This document shows positions 1 through 7,714 of a DNA stretch of 13,437 nt, piece by piece. Each line of letters begins with the position of its first letter. The first letter of the stretch is position 1. The translations under genes were made by a program, and so were the position numbers. This DNA is from an uncultured Clostridia bacterium. Lineage in GTDB: Bacteria; Bacillota; Clostridia; Oscillospirales; Ruminococcaceae. The notes under the pieces are model-generated. The model had not been told where the DNA came from and ran no database searches. It saw only the letters and a list, made by a program, of their open reading frames with translations. The DNA lies in the NCBI GenBank assembly GCA_937871145.1, contig CALMXN010000155.1, forward strand, positions 1 through 13,437, written 5' to 3'.

Positions 1-346
1 TAAAGTCAGCTTCGTCAGATTTCCATGGGAATCTGAGTATCAGACGGTCACTCTTATAGTCAACATAAAGATCATAGTCTGTAATACTCAGCGAAACAAG
101 TCGCTGTTCAATTACAGATTTTGCAGCATCAAGCTGCGCTTCTGTAGCATTAGTGCCTTCTGGCGGGTTAAAGGTTACATCTACTCCGCCTTTAATATCA
201 ATACCCCAACGGATATCGTTGATGCCTTTAATATAAGTGTGCTTAACATCACCATATGAATAGTGAACTCCGAAGGTTGTTAACAACCCGAATATCACTA
301 TGCAAAAGAATACAATGAAAAACACAGGTTTTTTTATGTGTCGCAC
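1..346 (-). CDS. secD: Protein translocase subunit SecD, N-terminal part (cut by window edge)
   Basis: SecD is a membrane subunit of the SecDF complex, which uses the proton-motive force to help pull exported proteins through SecYEG. About 115 residues are visible. A basic start (MRHIKK) leads into one transmembrane helix at about residues 7-27. The family's conserved RWGIDIKGGVDV stretch follows at about 46-57, then the start of the periplasmic-type P1 domain (VIEQRLVSLSITDYDLY, about 78-94). I chose a GTG start at 346 because AGGAGG lies at 354-359 with a 7-base gap and the protein begins there as SecD proteins do; no ATG fits. The frame is open to base 1, so the rest of the protein is outside the window. 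It has its own promoter at 433-461 and is separate from purB. The assignment is firm; whether secD is fused to secF here cannot be seen. Confidence 0.9.
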   Translation of the reverse strand, partial: MRHIKKPVFFIVFFCIVIFGLLTTFGVHYSYGDVKHTYIKGINDIRWGIDIKGGVDVTFNPPEGTNATEAQLDAAKSVIEQRLVSLSITDYDLYVDYKSDRLILRFPWKSDEADF

Positions 347-432
347 TCTTAATCCTCCTATATATAAATTAACGTAGCGAGCTGTAAATTCAGCATTGCT
401 TGTCCGAAAATACAATCGACATTCATTTAAAT

Positions 433-461
433 AGTATAGTATTTTTTCAGTAAAAAGTCAA
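433..461 (-). promoter_or_regulatory. Sigma-A type promoter of secD
   Basis: On the minus strand TTGACT (456-461) and TATACT (433-438) are separated by exactly 17 bases, with one mismatch from consensus in each box. Transcription should begin near 426, leaving a leader of about 80 bases before the GTG of secD. The leader holds only a small possible hairpin (GCTG/CAGC) and no riboswitch fold that I can recognise. Confidence 0.8.
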
Positions 462-527
462 TAAGTTTAAGATTGTGGGGGCTATTTTTGTATAAGTCTA
501 TGATAATTAAAAATAAAATTTATAAGG

Positions 528-1964
528 TTATACAGTAAGCTCGCCCTTTTCATTAAGGATATCTTTATTTGCGTCAATTACTGGCTTTACACAGTTTTCA
601 AGGAACTCTTCAACCTGCTCCCTGCTTCGTCCTATGAATTTTTCAGGCTTTAGGATTTCATTGACTTCGTCACGTGTAATCATAAAGCTTGGGTCAGCAA
701 TAATACGCTCCATAAGGTCATTGTCAAGACCTTCTTCCTTGACAGCCTTGCCGGCAGCGATAGAATGCTGTCTTAATTTTTCGTGGAGCTCCTGACGGTC
801 GCCACCTTTTTTAACAGCGTTCATCATAATATTTTCTGTTGCCATAAAAGGCAGTTCTCTCATAACACGCTGGTGAACAATCTTTGGATAAACAACAAGT
901 CCGTCTGTGATGTTGAGCATAATATTAAGAATAGCATCAACAGCAAGGAAACCTTCAGCAACAGCGACTCTCTTGTTTGCTGAGTCATCGAGTGTTCTTT
1001 CAAACCACTGTGTAGCTGATGTGAATGCAGGGTTCAATGTATCAATGATTACATATCTTGAAAGTGATGTTATACGTTCTGAGCGCATAGGATTTCTCTT
1101 ATAAGGCATAGCTGATGAACCAATCTGGTTTTTCTCAAAAGGTTCTTCCATTTCCTTAAAGTTTGCAAGAATTCTTAAATCATTTGAGAATTTGCTGCAG
1201 CTCTGTGCAATTCCACCGAGAGTAGAAAGAACCTGCGCATCGATTTTTCTTGAATATGTCTGACCAGAAACAGGAACAGCACTTTTAAAGCCCATTTCTT
1301 CGCAAATCATTTTTTCAAGATTCTTTATCTTTTCTGAATCGCCTTCAAAAAGTTCAACGAATGAAGCCTGTGTACCAGTAGTACCCTTTTGTCCAAGAAG
1401 CTTTAATGTTGAAATTCTATAATCAATTTCTTCAAGATCCATAAGCAGTTCATTACACCATAGAGTAGCTCTCTTACCGACAGTAGTAAGCTGTGCTGGC
1501 TGAAGGTGTGTGTAAGCAAGCGCAGGCATAGCCTTGTATTCATCAGCGAATCTTCCAAGCTGTGCAATAACATTGATAAGCTTTCTTCTTACAACCTTTA
1601 ATGCATCACGCATAACAATAATATCTGTGTTATCACCAACGTAGCAGGATGTTGCGCCAAGGTGTATGATAGCTTTTGCGTCAGGGCAGGCAACACCGTA
1701 GGTATATACGTGAGCCATAACATCATGTCGTACAAGTGCTTCACGTTCTGCGGCTACATCATAATCTATATTGTCTATATTTGCTTCAAGCTGGTCAACC
1801 TGATGCTGTGTGATAGGTAAGCCAAGCTTCATTTCAGCTCTTGCAAGTGCAACCCAGAGTCTTCTCCAGGTAGTGAATTTTTTATCTGCAGAGAAAATGT
1901 ACTGCATTTCCTTACTGGCATATCTTGTGCAGAATGGGCTTTCATAGCTGTTTGTCATTTTCAA
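528..1964 (-). CDS. purB: Adenylosuccinate lyase
   Basis: PurB cleaves fumarate from SAICAR and from adenylosuccinate, acting twice in purine synthesis in the cytoplasm as a homotetramer. The 478-residue protein is of the longer PurB type. It carries the three conserved regions of the fumarase/aspartase superfamily: RHDVMAHV at about 79-86 with a conserved active-site His at 80, YTHLQPAQ at 151-158 with the catalytic His at 153, and the signature GSSAMPYKRNP at 282-292, whose flexible loop carries the catalytic serine. The start is probably TTG at 1964, because AAGGA (1971-1975) stands 6 bases before it. The in-frame ATG at 1958 would have a 12-base gap and is the alternative. Its own promoter lies at 2024-2052, so it is a single gene here, not part of a pur operon. 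I see no clear terminator between its stop and the secD promoter. Confidence 0.97.
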   Translation of the reverse strand: MKMTNSYESPFCTRYASKEMQYIFSADKKFTTWRRLWVALARAEMKLGLPITQHQVDQLEANIDNIDYDVAAEREALVRHDVMAHVYTYGVACPDAKAIIHLGATSCYVGDNTDIIVMRDALKVVRRKLINVIAQLGRFADEYKAMPALAYTHLQPAQLTTVGKRATLWCNELLMDLEEIDYRISTLKLLGQKGTTGTQASFVELFEGDSEKIKNLEKMICEEMGFKSAVPVSGQTYSRKIDAQVLSTLGGIAQSCSKFSNDLRILANFKEMEEPFEKNQIGSSAMPYKRNPMRSERITSLSRYVIIDTLNPAFTSATQWFERTLDDSANKRVAVAEGFLAVDAILNIMLNITDGLVVYPKIVHQRVMRELPFMATENIMMNAVKKGGDRQELHEKLRQHSIAAGKAVKEEGLDNDLMERIIADPSFMITRDEVNEILKPEKFIGRSREQVEEFLENCVKPVIDANKDILNEKGELTV

Positions 1965-2023
1965 TTACAATCCTTTCAGTTTATAATGGTGGCGGAGGTT
2001 TTTCAACCACGTTTAACTTTATT

Positions 2024-2052
2024 ATTTTAGCACATTTCGGGCTTTTTAACAA
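2024..2052 (-). promoter_or_regulatory. Promoter of purB with extended -10 box
   Basis: TTGTTA (2047-2052) and TAAAAT (2024-2029) are separated by 17 bases on the minus strand, and TG sits one base before the -10 box (TGCTAAAAT), which makes an extended -10. Transcription should start near 2017, about 53 bases before the purB start. No purine riboswitch or PurR-box pair was recognised in the leader. Confidence 0.7.
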
Positions 2053-2069
2053 TAAATTCAGACAAATAA

Positions 2070-2098
2070 TTATCCCTCTCATAAAATGAAAGGGATAA
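2070..2098 (-). terminator. Probable terminator after the ctpA-type gene
   Basis: An inverted repeat TTATCCCT/AGGGATAA continues, after one mismatch, into TCAT/ATGA with an AAA loop, about 12 pairs in all. It begins a few bases after the stop codon of the S41 protease gene. The run after it on the minus strand (TTATTTGT) is only moderately T-rich, so it may be leaky. It separates the cell-division cluster from the purB promoter. Confidence 0.6.
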
Positions 2099-2103
2099 AA
2101 TAA

Positions 2104-3297
2104 TTAATCGATTGAAGTTGAAAGTATTTCAATTGCTTTTTTAAGTTGTGTATCTGTATTTTCATCAAGCTTTGCAATGTCAGAGGCTGTGTCATTTTCA
2201 AGTGCAACTTCATAGTTAGGTTTTAATCCGACACCATCAAAGTTTGGTGATTTAGTAGTCTGGAATTTAGCGATTGTGAATTTTATAGCGCTACCGTCCT
2301 GTAGCTGATATGTGTTCTGCATAACGCCCTTGCCATAAGTTTTAGTGCCGACAAGTGAAGCTTTGTTGAAATCTCTTAAAGCAGAAGCAAAAAGCTCGGA
2401 AGCACTTGCTGTTCTTGAATTTACAAGGACAATCATAGGAGTATCGATTTCACTCTTGTCAGATTTCCCAAGAACTTCAGTCTTGCCGTTTTTGTATGTT
2501 GCTGTAGCAATATCCCCTTTTGGAAGTAGGAAGTCAAGCATTTTTAGTGTCGGATCAAGAAGTCCGCCACCATTATTTCTCACATCAAACACAAGTCCCT
2601 TTGCGCCTGAAGAAATAAGGGCATTAACAGCCTGCTTGAACTGTGTTAATGTTTTTGTATTAAAAGTAGTAATCTGAATGTAACCTATATTGTCAATCAT
2701 CTTTGAATTGACAGAAACTATTTCAATTTGTTTTCTTGTGAGGGTTATTGTTCTGTCCTCACCATCAGTTCTTATCGTAAGCTTAACGGATGTTCCGCTT
2801 TCGCCAGTGATTGCCTCAACAGACTTCTGATAGCCTTCTGAAAGAACCTGTTTGTCATCGACAGCAATAATAAGTGAGCCGGCTTTAATACTCATTTCCT
2901 GAGCAGGTGAGTTTGGTTCGACTGAATCAATATGGATATATCCGCTTTCATCCTTTGTGGCAGTAATTCCGATACCAACGAGATATCCGTCATCGGATTT
3001 CTGGTCCTTCGTGAAATCAGATGCAGAGTAATATGCTGCCCATTTGTCATTCAGTACTGAAACATAGCTTTCTGATATAGCATCGAGGAGCTTCTGGTGG
3101 TCGTATTCACCAATATAATAATTCCTGATGTAGTTGTCGATAGTATCAAGCTTCTTGTACATTTCTGCACGTTCCTTGACGCCCTGAACATTACTGTTGA
3201 AGTTGTTAAGGGAAAAGCTTGATGTCAGAACAAAGGTAACTGCACAACATATTGCAGTAATAGTTATTGCAAGTCCCAGTGAAATTTTCTTATTCAT
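2104..3297 (-). CDS. S41 family C-terminal processing peptidase (CtpA/CtpB type)
   Basis: A secreted, membrane-anchored serine protease that cuts substrates near their C-terminus. The 397 residues show an N-terminal anchor helix at about 7-30, then a PDZ domain at about 105-185 that includes the GYLVGIG strand and the SPAQEMSIKAGSLI carboxylate-binding region. The tail-protease core follows with LVFDVRNNGGG at about 235-245 and the catalytic region TASASE at 296-301. Lys323 and Gln327 in YGKGVMQ have the same spacing as the Lys and Gln of the CtpB triad, which points to Ser298 as nucleophile (Ser300 is the alternative). The start ATG has AGGAAGG 7 bases before it. It is the last gene of the ftsE-ftsX-M23 cluster, so a role in processing or turnover of cell-wall hydrolases is a reasonable inference. 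The exact orthologue (CtpA, CtpB or a division-linked member) is not settled. Confidence 0.92.
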   Translation of the reverse strand: MNKKISLGLAITITAICCAVTFVLTSSFSLNNFNSNVQGVKERAEMYKKLDTIDNYIRNYYIGEYDHQKLLDAISESYVSVLNDKWAAYYSASDFTKDQKSDDGYLVGIGITATKDESGYIHIDSVEPNSPAQEMSIKAGSLIIAVDDKQVLSEGYQKSVEAITGESGTSVKLTIRTDGEDRTITLTRKQIEIVSVNSKMIDNIGYIQITTFNTKTLTQFKQAVNALISSGAKGLVFDVRNNGGGLLDPTLKMLDFLLPKGDIATATYKNGKTEVLGKSDKSEIDTPMIVLVNSRTASASELFASALRDFNKASLVGTKTYGKGVMQNTYQLQDGSAIKFTIAKFQTTKSPNFDGVGLKPNYEVALENDTASDIAKLDENTDTQLKKAIEILSTSID

Positions 3298-3336
3298 AAA
3301 TGTACCTTCCTGAGAAAATTATATTTAATAAGTACG

Positions 3337-3372
3337 CACTCCTGACATTCATAAATTGGAATGACAGGAGTG
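3337..3372 (-). repeat. Intergenic hairpin between the M23 hydrolase and the S41 protease genes
   Basis: CACTCCTG plus CATTC pairs with GAATG plus CAGGAGTG: 13 pairs around a single A/A mismatch and an 8-base loop. It starts 10 bases after the M23 stop codon, where a terminator would sit, but no T-run follows on the minus strand. It could be a partial terminator, an mRNA-stabilising or processing element, or a protein site. It may lower expression of the protease relative to the genes upstream. Confidence 0.55.
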
Positions 3373-3382
3373 AAGTATCATA

Positions 3383-4558
3383 TTATCTTACATAGTTTAG
3401 CGGATTCTGAAGCTGTCCGTTCTTTTGAACTTCAAAGTGTAGATGAGCACCAGATGAATTACCTGTACTTCCTATATAAGCAATAACATCCCCTGCCTTT
3501 ACATACTGTCCGACCTTGACATTCAGTCTGCTTGCATGAGCATAAAGTGTTGTGAAACCACTACCATGCGCAATAGCGACGTAATTACCGTAGCTTGGAT
3601 GTCCTGTTTTAGCAATTACAACCTTACCCGAAGCAGCTGCTACTATAGGTTTACCGTAAACATAACTTCCTGAAATATCAATTCCTCTGTGATAGTCACG
3701 CCTTCCCCAGAGTGTACGCCAGCCAAAGTATGAGGTTATGTATTTATAGCCTGGTAGAGGCCAAACAAATTGACCTGTTAAGGTTCCGCCGTTTTTCCGT
3801 GCTTCCTCAGCAAGAATTCTGTCTACTTCCTTTTCAGCTTTTTCGATAGCTGCCTTCTGTGCTGCTGAAAGGTTCTGATATTCGTTCTGCTGCTTTTTCT
3901 TGAAAGCAACCATTTCAGCAGTCTGGTCGTATAGTGAATTAAGTCCAGTAAGGTTCTTGTCATGTTCAGCCTTTGAGGATTCAAGAGTCTTTTTGTTGTT
4001 CTGAAGACTGAGTTTTGTTGCTTCATATTCTTTTTTCAAAGCAATAAGCTGATTGATCATCTGATTGTCATGCTCAGATACTCTCTGGATAAGTTCAAGC
4101 TTCATAAGCATATCAAAGAAATCGCTTGAGCCGAGAAGAACAGCTGCAACTGAATCGTTTCCTGCAAGATACATTGCCCGTACTCTTTGCTGGAACGCTT
4201 CAACCTGCTTGTCAATTTCGCCTTGCTGCTGTTTGATTTTGCCTTCCTGAGTAGTAATCTGGTTCTGAAGAGTTGTTATCTGTGTATTTAGTGAGGCAAC
4301 TAATGACTGCGTTGTGGTAATCTGATTATTTATTGCAACTTGCTTCTGTTTTTCTTTACTAATGTCAGAGCCAATAGATGAAATCATCGAATTGTATTGT
4401 TTCTGCTTTTTCTTTAAAGCCTGTATTTCCTTTTCAAGTTGTTCAACAGTTTTAGCTTCTGCTTTGATGGAAGTTGATTCATTCTGTGGAATTGCAGCAA
4501 AGCATAGCACTAAAACCAACAATACAGCAAAGCAACGTTTTAATACTGATTTTTTCAT
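3383..4558 (-). CDS. Secreted murein hydrolase/activator with PcsB-like coiled coil and M23 domain
   Basis: A 391-residue exported peptidoglycan protein, the probable extracellular partner of FtsEX. It has a signal peptide (basic start, hydrophobic 9-22, possible cut after AEA at about 35). Long coiled-coil segments at about 37-125 and 160-255 flank a block containing RVRAMYLAGNDS and LLGSSDFFDML, as in the PcsB/NlpC-associated coiled-coil domain. A C-terminal M23 (LytM) domain spans about 265-391. The zinc ligands are intact: His290 and Asp294 in YHRGID and His374 in HLH. His341 and His372 fill the catalytic positions. It is therefore likely an active endopeptidase, unlike degenerate EnvC. 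GGGAGG lies just before the ATG, and the gene starts 14 bases after the ftsX stop, so the two are co-transcribed. By analogy with PcsB, EnvC and CwlO, FtsEX would switch it on during division; this is inference from position and domains. Confidence 0.93.
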   Translation of the reverse strand: MKKSVLKRCFAVLLVLVLCFAAIPQNESTSIKAEAKTVEQLEKEIQALKKKQKQYNSMISSIGSDISKEKQKQVAINNQITTTQSLVASLNTQITTLQNQITTQEGKIKQQQGEIDKQVEAFQQRVRAMYLAGNDSVAAVLLGSSDFFDMLMKLELIQRVSEHDNQMINQLIALKKEYEATKLSLQNNKKTLESSKAEHDKNLTGLNSLYDQTAEMVAFKKKQQNEYQNLSAAQKAAIEKAEKEVDRILAEEARKNGGTLTGQFVWPLPGYKYITSYFGWRTLWGRRDYHRGIDISGSYVYGKPIVAAASGKVVIAKTGHPSYGNYVAIAHGSGFTTLYAHASRLNVKVGQYVKAGDVIAYIGSTGNSSGAHLHFEVQKNGQLQNPLNYVR

Positions 4559-4572
4559 TTAAGCCTCCCTGA

Positions 4573-5478
4573 TTATACTTTCAAGTGTTTTCTTGTGCTT
4601 GATACTGTTCCGAATGTACCAAGTAATACTCCTGTTAATAAATATGCAAAAGCAACATATAGAATTATTTTTTTGAATGGCAATATATTTCCTGTGCCTA
4701 AGAGCGTATTCATTGCAAAGTTGGATGTAAGTGTTTTCTGCAGTGTATCGTATACGAACTTTGTTATGAGCAATGCACACAGGGAGGAAAAAACGCCCAA
4801 TGTAACACCTTCAATAAAGAAAGGTATTCGGATATATGTGTTGGTAGCACCAACAAATTTCATTATATTAATTTCCTTACGTCTTGAGAATACGCTTGTT
4901 CTTGTTGCATTTGAAATAATAACAATGCATACAACTGCAAGTGCAATTATCAGCGCTGTGGAAATGATAGTTGCTGTTGTTCTGATGCTGACAAGTATGT
5001 CAGCAAATTCTGTTGGCTTTTTAACTGAGTCAACATTCAGATAGGACTCAATCTGTTGCGTTGTTGAAGTCATTTTTGCTATGTCTGACAATCGGATTCT
5101 GTATGTATCAGGCATAGGATTTTCTTTAAAGGATAAGAATAGATTCTGCTGTTCAGGTGGCATTGATTGTTTAATCTGATTTAATGCCTGATCTTTTGAA
5201 TAAAAGCTAACATCCATTACATTATCAGTGTTTTTGAGTTGAGCCTCAAGTGTTTTTATAGCGTTTTCATCTGTACCGTCTTTAATTACGATAACGACTT
5301 CGTTCTTGTCTTCAATTCCTCTGATAATTCTGTTGACATTAATAGTAACAAGAACAGAAAGTCCGACCATCAACAAAGATACAAGCATAATACAGAATGA
5401 AGCAAATGACATTAGCCTGTTCTTCCAGATGCCTCTGACGCCCTGCTTCATAAGATAATTAAAACTGCTTAACTTCAT
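4573..5478 (-). CDS. ftsX: Cell division permease-like protein FtsX
   Basis: FtsX is the membrane half of FtsEX, a type VII ABC system that does not move a solute but passes ATP-driven shape changes to a cell-wall hydrolase outside. The 301 residues show the family plan: a short cytoplasmic start, transmembrane helix 1 at about 22-46, an extracellular domain at about 50-160, then helices at about 168-190, 220-242 and 270-292. The conserved cytoplasmic segment RRKEINIMKFVGATNTYIR at about 199-217, which contacts FtsE, is present. The start at 5478 overlaps the end of ftsE by 20 bases, indicating translational coupling. The M23 hydrolase begins 14 bases after its stop. Length and topology are normal for Firmicute FtsX. 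Confidence 0.96.
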   Translation of the reverse strand: MKLSSFNYLMKQGVRGIWKNRLMSFASFCIMLVSLLMVGLSVLVTINVNRIIRGIEDKNEVVIVIKDGTDENAIKTLEAQLKNTDNVMDVSFYSKDQALNQIKQSMPPEQQNLFLSFKENPMPDTYRIRLSDIAKMTSTTQQIESYLNVDSVKKPTEFADILVSIRTTATIISTALIIALAVVCIVIISNATRTSVFSRRKEINIMKFVGATNTYIRIPFFIEGVTLGVFSSLCALLITKFVYDTLQKTLTSNFAMNTLLGTGNILPFKKIILYVAFAYLLTGVLLGTFGTVSSTRKHLKV

Positions 5479-6151
5479 TACTGCCTCCTATTACTTCATC
5501 AAAGGCAACAGCACCAGAGCTTATATTAATAATTCTTCCGCCAAAATGCTTAACAATGTCATGCTCGTGGGTGACCATAAGAATGGTTGTCCCGCATGCG
5601 TTTATTCCTTTAAATAGTTCAACGATTTCATATGATAGAGTCGGGTCAATATTACCAGTAGGCTCATCCGCAATAATAAGAGCAGGGTCATTAACAAGTG
5701 CTCTTGCAAGAGCAACACGCTGTTGTTCACCGCCGGATAGCTCATGCGGATATTTTTTCGCTTTGTGGCCAAGACCAACGAGGCTGATAACATATGGAAC
5801 ACGACTTCTTATATACTTTTGAGGAGCATCAATAACCCGAAGCACAAAAGCAACATTATCATAAACCGTCATGGACGGGATAAGTCTGAAGTCCTGGAAA
5901 ACAACACCGATAGTACGGCGAAGATTCGGTATTCTTGAACGCTTTAGCTTTGAAAGGTTATAGCCGTTAACGTGAACATTACCAATGGTAGGTTCGACTT
6001 CCTTTAATATAAGCTTGATGATTGTACTTTTACCTGCGCCGGATGAACCGACAACAAAAGCAAAATCACCGTCATTGATTTTAAGATTAACATTTGATAA
6101 AGCATGAACGCCGCCAGGGTAGGTGACGCTTACATCTTTAAATTCAATCAT
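5459..6151 (-). CDS. ftsE: Cell division ATP-binding protein FtsE
   Basis: FtsE is the cytoplasmic ATPase of the FtsEX complex at the division site. The 230-residue ABC protein has Walker A GSSGAGKS at 35-42, Q-loop VFQDFRL at about 84-90, ABC signature LSGGEQQR at 138-145, Walker B LIIADE at 158-163 with the catalytic Glu at 163, and the switch His at about 195 (VTHEHD). The start ATG at 6151 has AGGCGG 7 bases upstream. The gene lies 80 bases after the stop of the PucR-type regulator, and I found neither a convincing promoter nor a terminator in that gap, so it may be read from the regulator promoter at 7377-7405. Length and motifs are typical. Confidence 0.97.
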   Translation of the reverse strand: MIEFKDVSVTYPGGVHALSNVNLKINDGDFAFVVGSSGAGKSTIIKLILKEVEPTIGNVHVNGYNLSKLKRSRIPNLRRTIGVVFQDFRLIPSMTVYDNVAFVLRVIDAPQKYIRSRVPYVISLVGLGHKAKKYPHELSGGEQQRVALARALVNDPALIIADEPTGNIDPTLSYEIVELFKGINACGTTILMVTHEHDIVKHFGGRIINISSGAVAFDEVIGGSNEVKQF

Positions 6152-6231
6152 TTTTACACCGCCTTTTAGATAATGGATTGAATTGATTTGTATAAGTTTG
6201 CACTTTAATCAGGCGACGTCCTGTAAATTGT

Positions 6232-7317
6232 TTAGAATTTTACGGGATTTGCAGACAGGTATTTCTTAACCATAAGTGCAATCTTGAATATAATAGCATG
6301 GTCAAACTCTCTCAGGTCGAGCCCTGTCAGCTTCTTGATTTTTTCGAGTCTGTAAACAAGTGTATTTCTGTGTACAAACAATTTTCTTGAAGTTTCTGAT
6401 ACGTTGAGGTTGTTCTCAAAGAATCTCTGAATAGTGAAAAGTGTTTCGTGGTCAAGTGATTCTATTGAGCCCTTTTTGAACACTTCACGAAGGAAGGTCT
6501 CACAAAGGGTTGTTGGTAGGTGATAGATAAGACGTGCGATACCAAGATTTTCGTATGAAACGATAACCTTGTCTGTATCAAATACCTTGCCGACTTCAAG
6601 GGCAATCTGAGCTTCCTTGAATGAACGTGCAAGATCCTTGATGTTTTCTACAACTGTTCCAAGGCCGACATTGACTCTTGTATAGAATTCACCACCAAGG
6701 GTGTCAGAAATAGAACGTGCAAGCTTTTCTAAATCCTTTGAATCAACATTAGCCTTGACTTCCTTGACAAGAACAATATCAGATTCTGTTATATTGAAAA
6801 CAAAATCCTTGTTTTTATCAGGGAACAGGTTCTGTATAACATCAAAAGCAGAAACGTCATTTGATGACAAACTTCTGATAAGAAGAATTACACGGTTTAC
6901 ATCTACATTAAAATGCAGCTCTCTTGCTTTGATACCAACATCACCAGGGAGAACGTTGTCGAGAACAACATTCTTGATAAAGTTGTTTCTGTCATATTTT
7001 TCATCATAGTACTGCTTGATGCTTGACAAAGTAATAGAGAGAATACTTGCATACTTTGCTGAAACTTCGTCTGTTCCTTCAACAAATACTGCATAATCCG
7101 GCTTAATATGTACGCCGAATGGTTTATAGGTATATCCATCTCTTACAAAAATGTCATGTGAATCATTTAAATCAAGCGAAACGAATTCATTTGTTGTGCC
7201 GATTTTAGATAAATCGCTGCAGGCAATAATTGAAGCATTTTCATCAATAACTCCAATAATGCAATCTATTGTGTCACGCATCTGATGTACCACACTCTGA
7301 AATAATCTGTTGGACAT
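6232..7317 (-). CDS. PucR/CdaR-type transcriptional regulator
   Basis: A probable DNA-binding regulator of 361 residues. The N-terminal 40 residues (CIIGVIDENASIIACSD and then KIGT) resemble the sugar-diacid recognition domain of CdaR proteins. The middle (about 130-260) resembles the GGDEF-like domain of the same family. The C-terminus (about 295-350) is the PucR-type helix-turn-helix with the hallmark SETSRKLFVHRNTLVYRLEK. I chose the ATG at 7317 (MSNRLF) because AGGGG stands 9 bases before it; an in-frame ATG at 7356 lies close to the predicted transcription start and has no good ribosome binding site. The signal it senses cannot be read from the sequence. No sugar-diacid genes are nearby. 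It precedes ftsE with no terminator between, so it may regulate its own transcript and the cell-division genes; that is inference. Confidence 0.85.
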   Translation of the reverse strand: MSNRLFQSVVHQMRDTIDCIIGVIDENASIIACSDLSKIGTTNEFVSLDLNDSHDIFVRDGYTYKPFGVHIKPDYAVFVEGTDEVSAKYASILSITLSSIKQYYDEKYDRNNFIKNVVLDNVLPGDVGIKARELHFNVDVNRVILLIRSLSSNDVSAFDVIQNLFPDKNKDFVFNITESDIVLVKEVKANVDSKDLEKLARSISDTLGGEFYTRVNVGLGTVVENIKDLARSFKEAQIALEVGKVFDTDKVIVSYENLGIARLIYHLPTTLCETFLREVFKKGSIESLDHETLFTIQRFFENNLNVSETSRKLFVHRNTLVYRLEKIKKLTGLDLREFDHAIIFKIALMVKKYLSANPVKF

Positions 7318-7352
7318 ATTCAATATCCCCTCTTCTTGCAATTTTATTAACA

Positions 7353-7365
7353 GCATATATTATGC
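7353..7365 (-). promoter_or_regulatory. Inverted repeat at the regulator's transcription start (possible operator)
   Basis: GCATA-TAT-TATGC is a perfect inverted repeat with 5-base arms, located about 12 bases after the -10 box of the promoter at 7377-7405, that is, near or just after the transcription start. The place suits a repressor or autoregulation site for the regulator encoded downstream. The arms are short and AT-rich, so chance is possible. Confidence 0.35.
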
Positions 7366-7376
7366 CTATTATTATA

Positions 7377-7405
7377 ATAATACATAATTTTTGTGCATTT
7401 TGCAA
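7377..7405 (-). promoter_or_regulatory. Promoter of the PucR/CdaR-type regulator
   Basis: TTGCAA (7400-7405) and TATTAT (7377-7382) are separated by 17 bases on the minus strand. A second box, TATAAT, follows directly but would give a spacer of 23 bases. Transcription should begin near 7370, about 53 bases before the regulator start. It may drive the whole regulator-ftsE-ftsX-M23-ctpA cluster, since no other strong promoter was found inside it. Confidence 0.6.
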
Positions 7406-7651
7406 GATTTTTAATGTGATTTAAAGCAAAAAATTTATCAAAGAAAATATATAACAAAGCAATTCGTCAGAACTTATTACAAATTGTAACATATTTATAT
7501 CAAACAGATGTGAACACAATGTTAATTCGCAGGCAAATATGTTATAAAAAGAAAAAAATAAGAGCAAATTATAAATAAGTAACGCAATTGTAACTTACAA
7601 GCTTAATATTACCAGAATTTATTACAGAATTATTACAAAAATAATATCCAA
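7406..7651. other. AT-rich gene-free stretch with several inverted repeats
   Basis: No open reading frame worth calling and no known RNA fold was recognised. Three symmetric elements stand out: TTACAA-A-TTGTAA at 7477-7489, TTGTAA-C-TTACAA at 7588-7600, and a perfect 10-bp inverted repeat TAACATATTT (7487-7496) with AAATATGTTA (7535-7544). The 9-mer AATTGTAAC occurs twice (7482-7490 and 7586-7594). The stretch sits between the ptsH terminator and the regulator promoter, so it could hold regulator binding sites upstream of that promoter. Base composition alone makes such repeats fairly likely. Confidence 0.4.
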
Positions 7652-7696
7652 CAAAAAAACAAACAGAGGTGTATTTAAAAAATAAATACACCTCTG
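7652..7696 (-). terminator. Rho-independent terminator of ptsH
   Basis: A perfect 13-bp stem CAGAGGTGTATTT/AAATACACCTCTG (7664-7696) with a 7-base loop is followed on the minus strand by TTTGTTTTTTT. It begins about 18 bases after the ptsH stop codon. Confidence 0.92.
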
Positions 7697-7714
7697 AAAT
7701 TGTTATATTCAAGA

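Noticed and set aside
2345..2677. A 110-codon plus-strand open frame
   Set aside because: It lies fully inside the S41 protease gene on the other strand, and its product has no recognisable motif. It is a shadow of the real frame.
4595..5044. A 149-codon plus-strand open frame, the longest on that strand
   Set aside because: It mirrors ftsX, whose conserved motifs and transmembrane pattern show the minus strand to be the coding one.
6152..6231. A promoter for ftsE in the gap after the regulator gene
   Set aside because: Candidate -10 boxes (TATACA, CATTAT) have no acceptable -35 box at 16-18 bases, so I did not call one.
7318..7356. A longer start for the PucR-type regulator (ATG at 7356)
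   Set aside because: It would begin about 14 bases from the predicted transcription start without a ribosome binding site, while the ATG at 7317 has AGGGG at a good distance.
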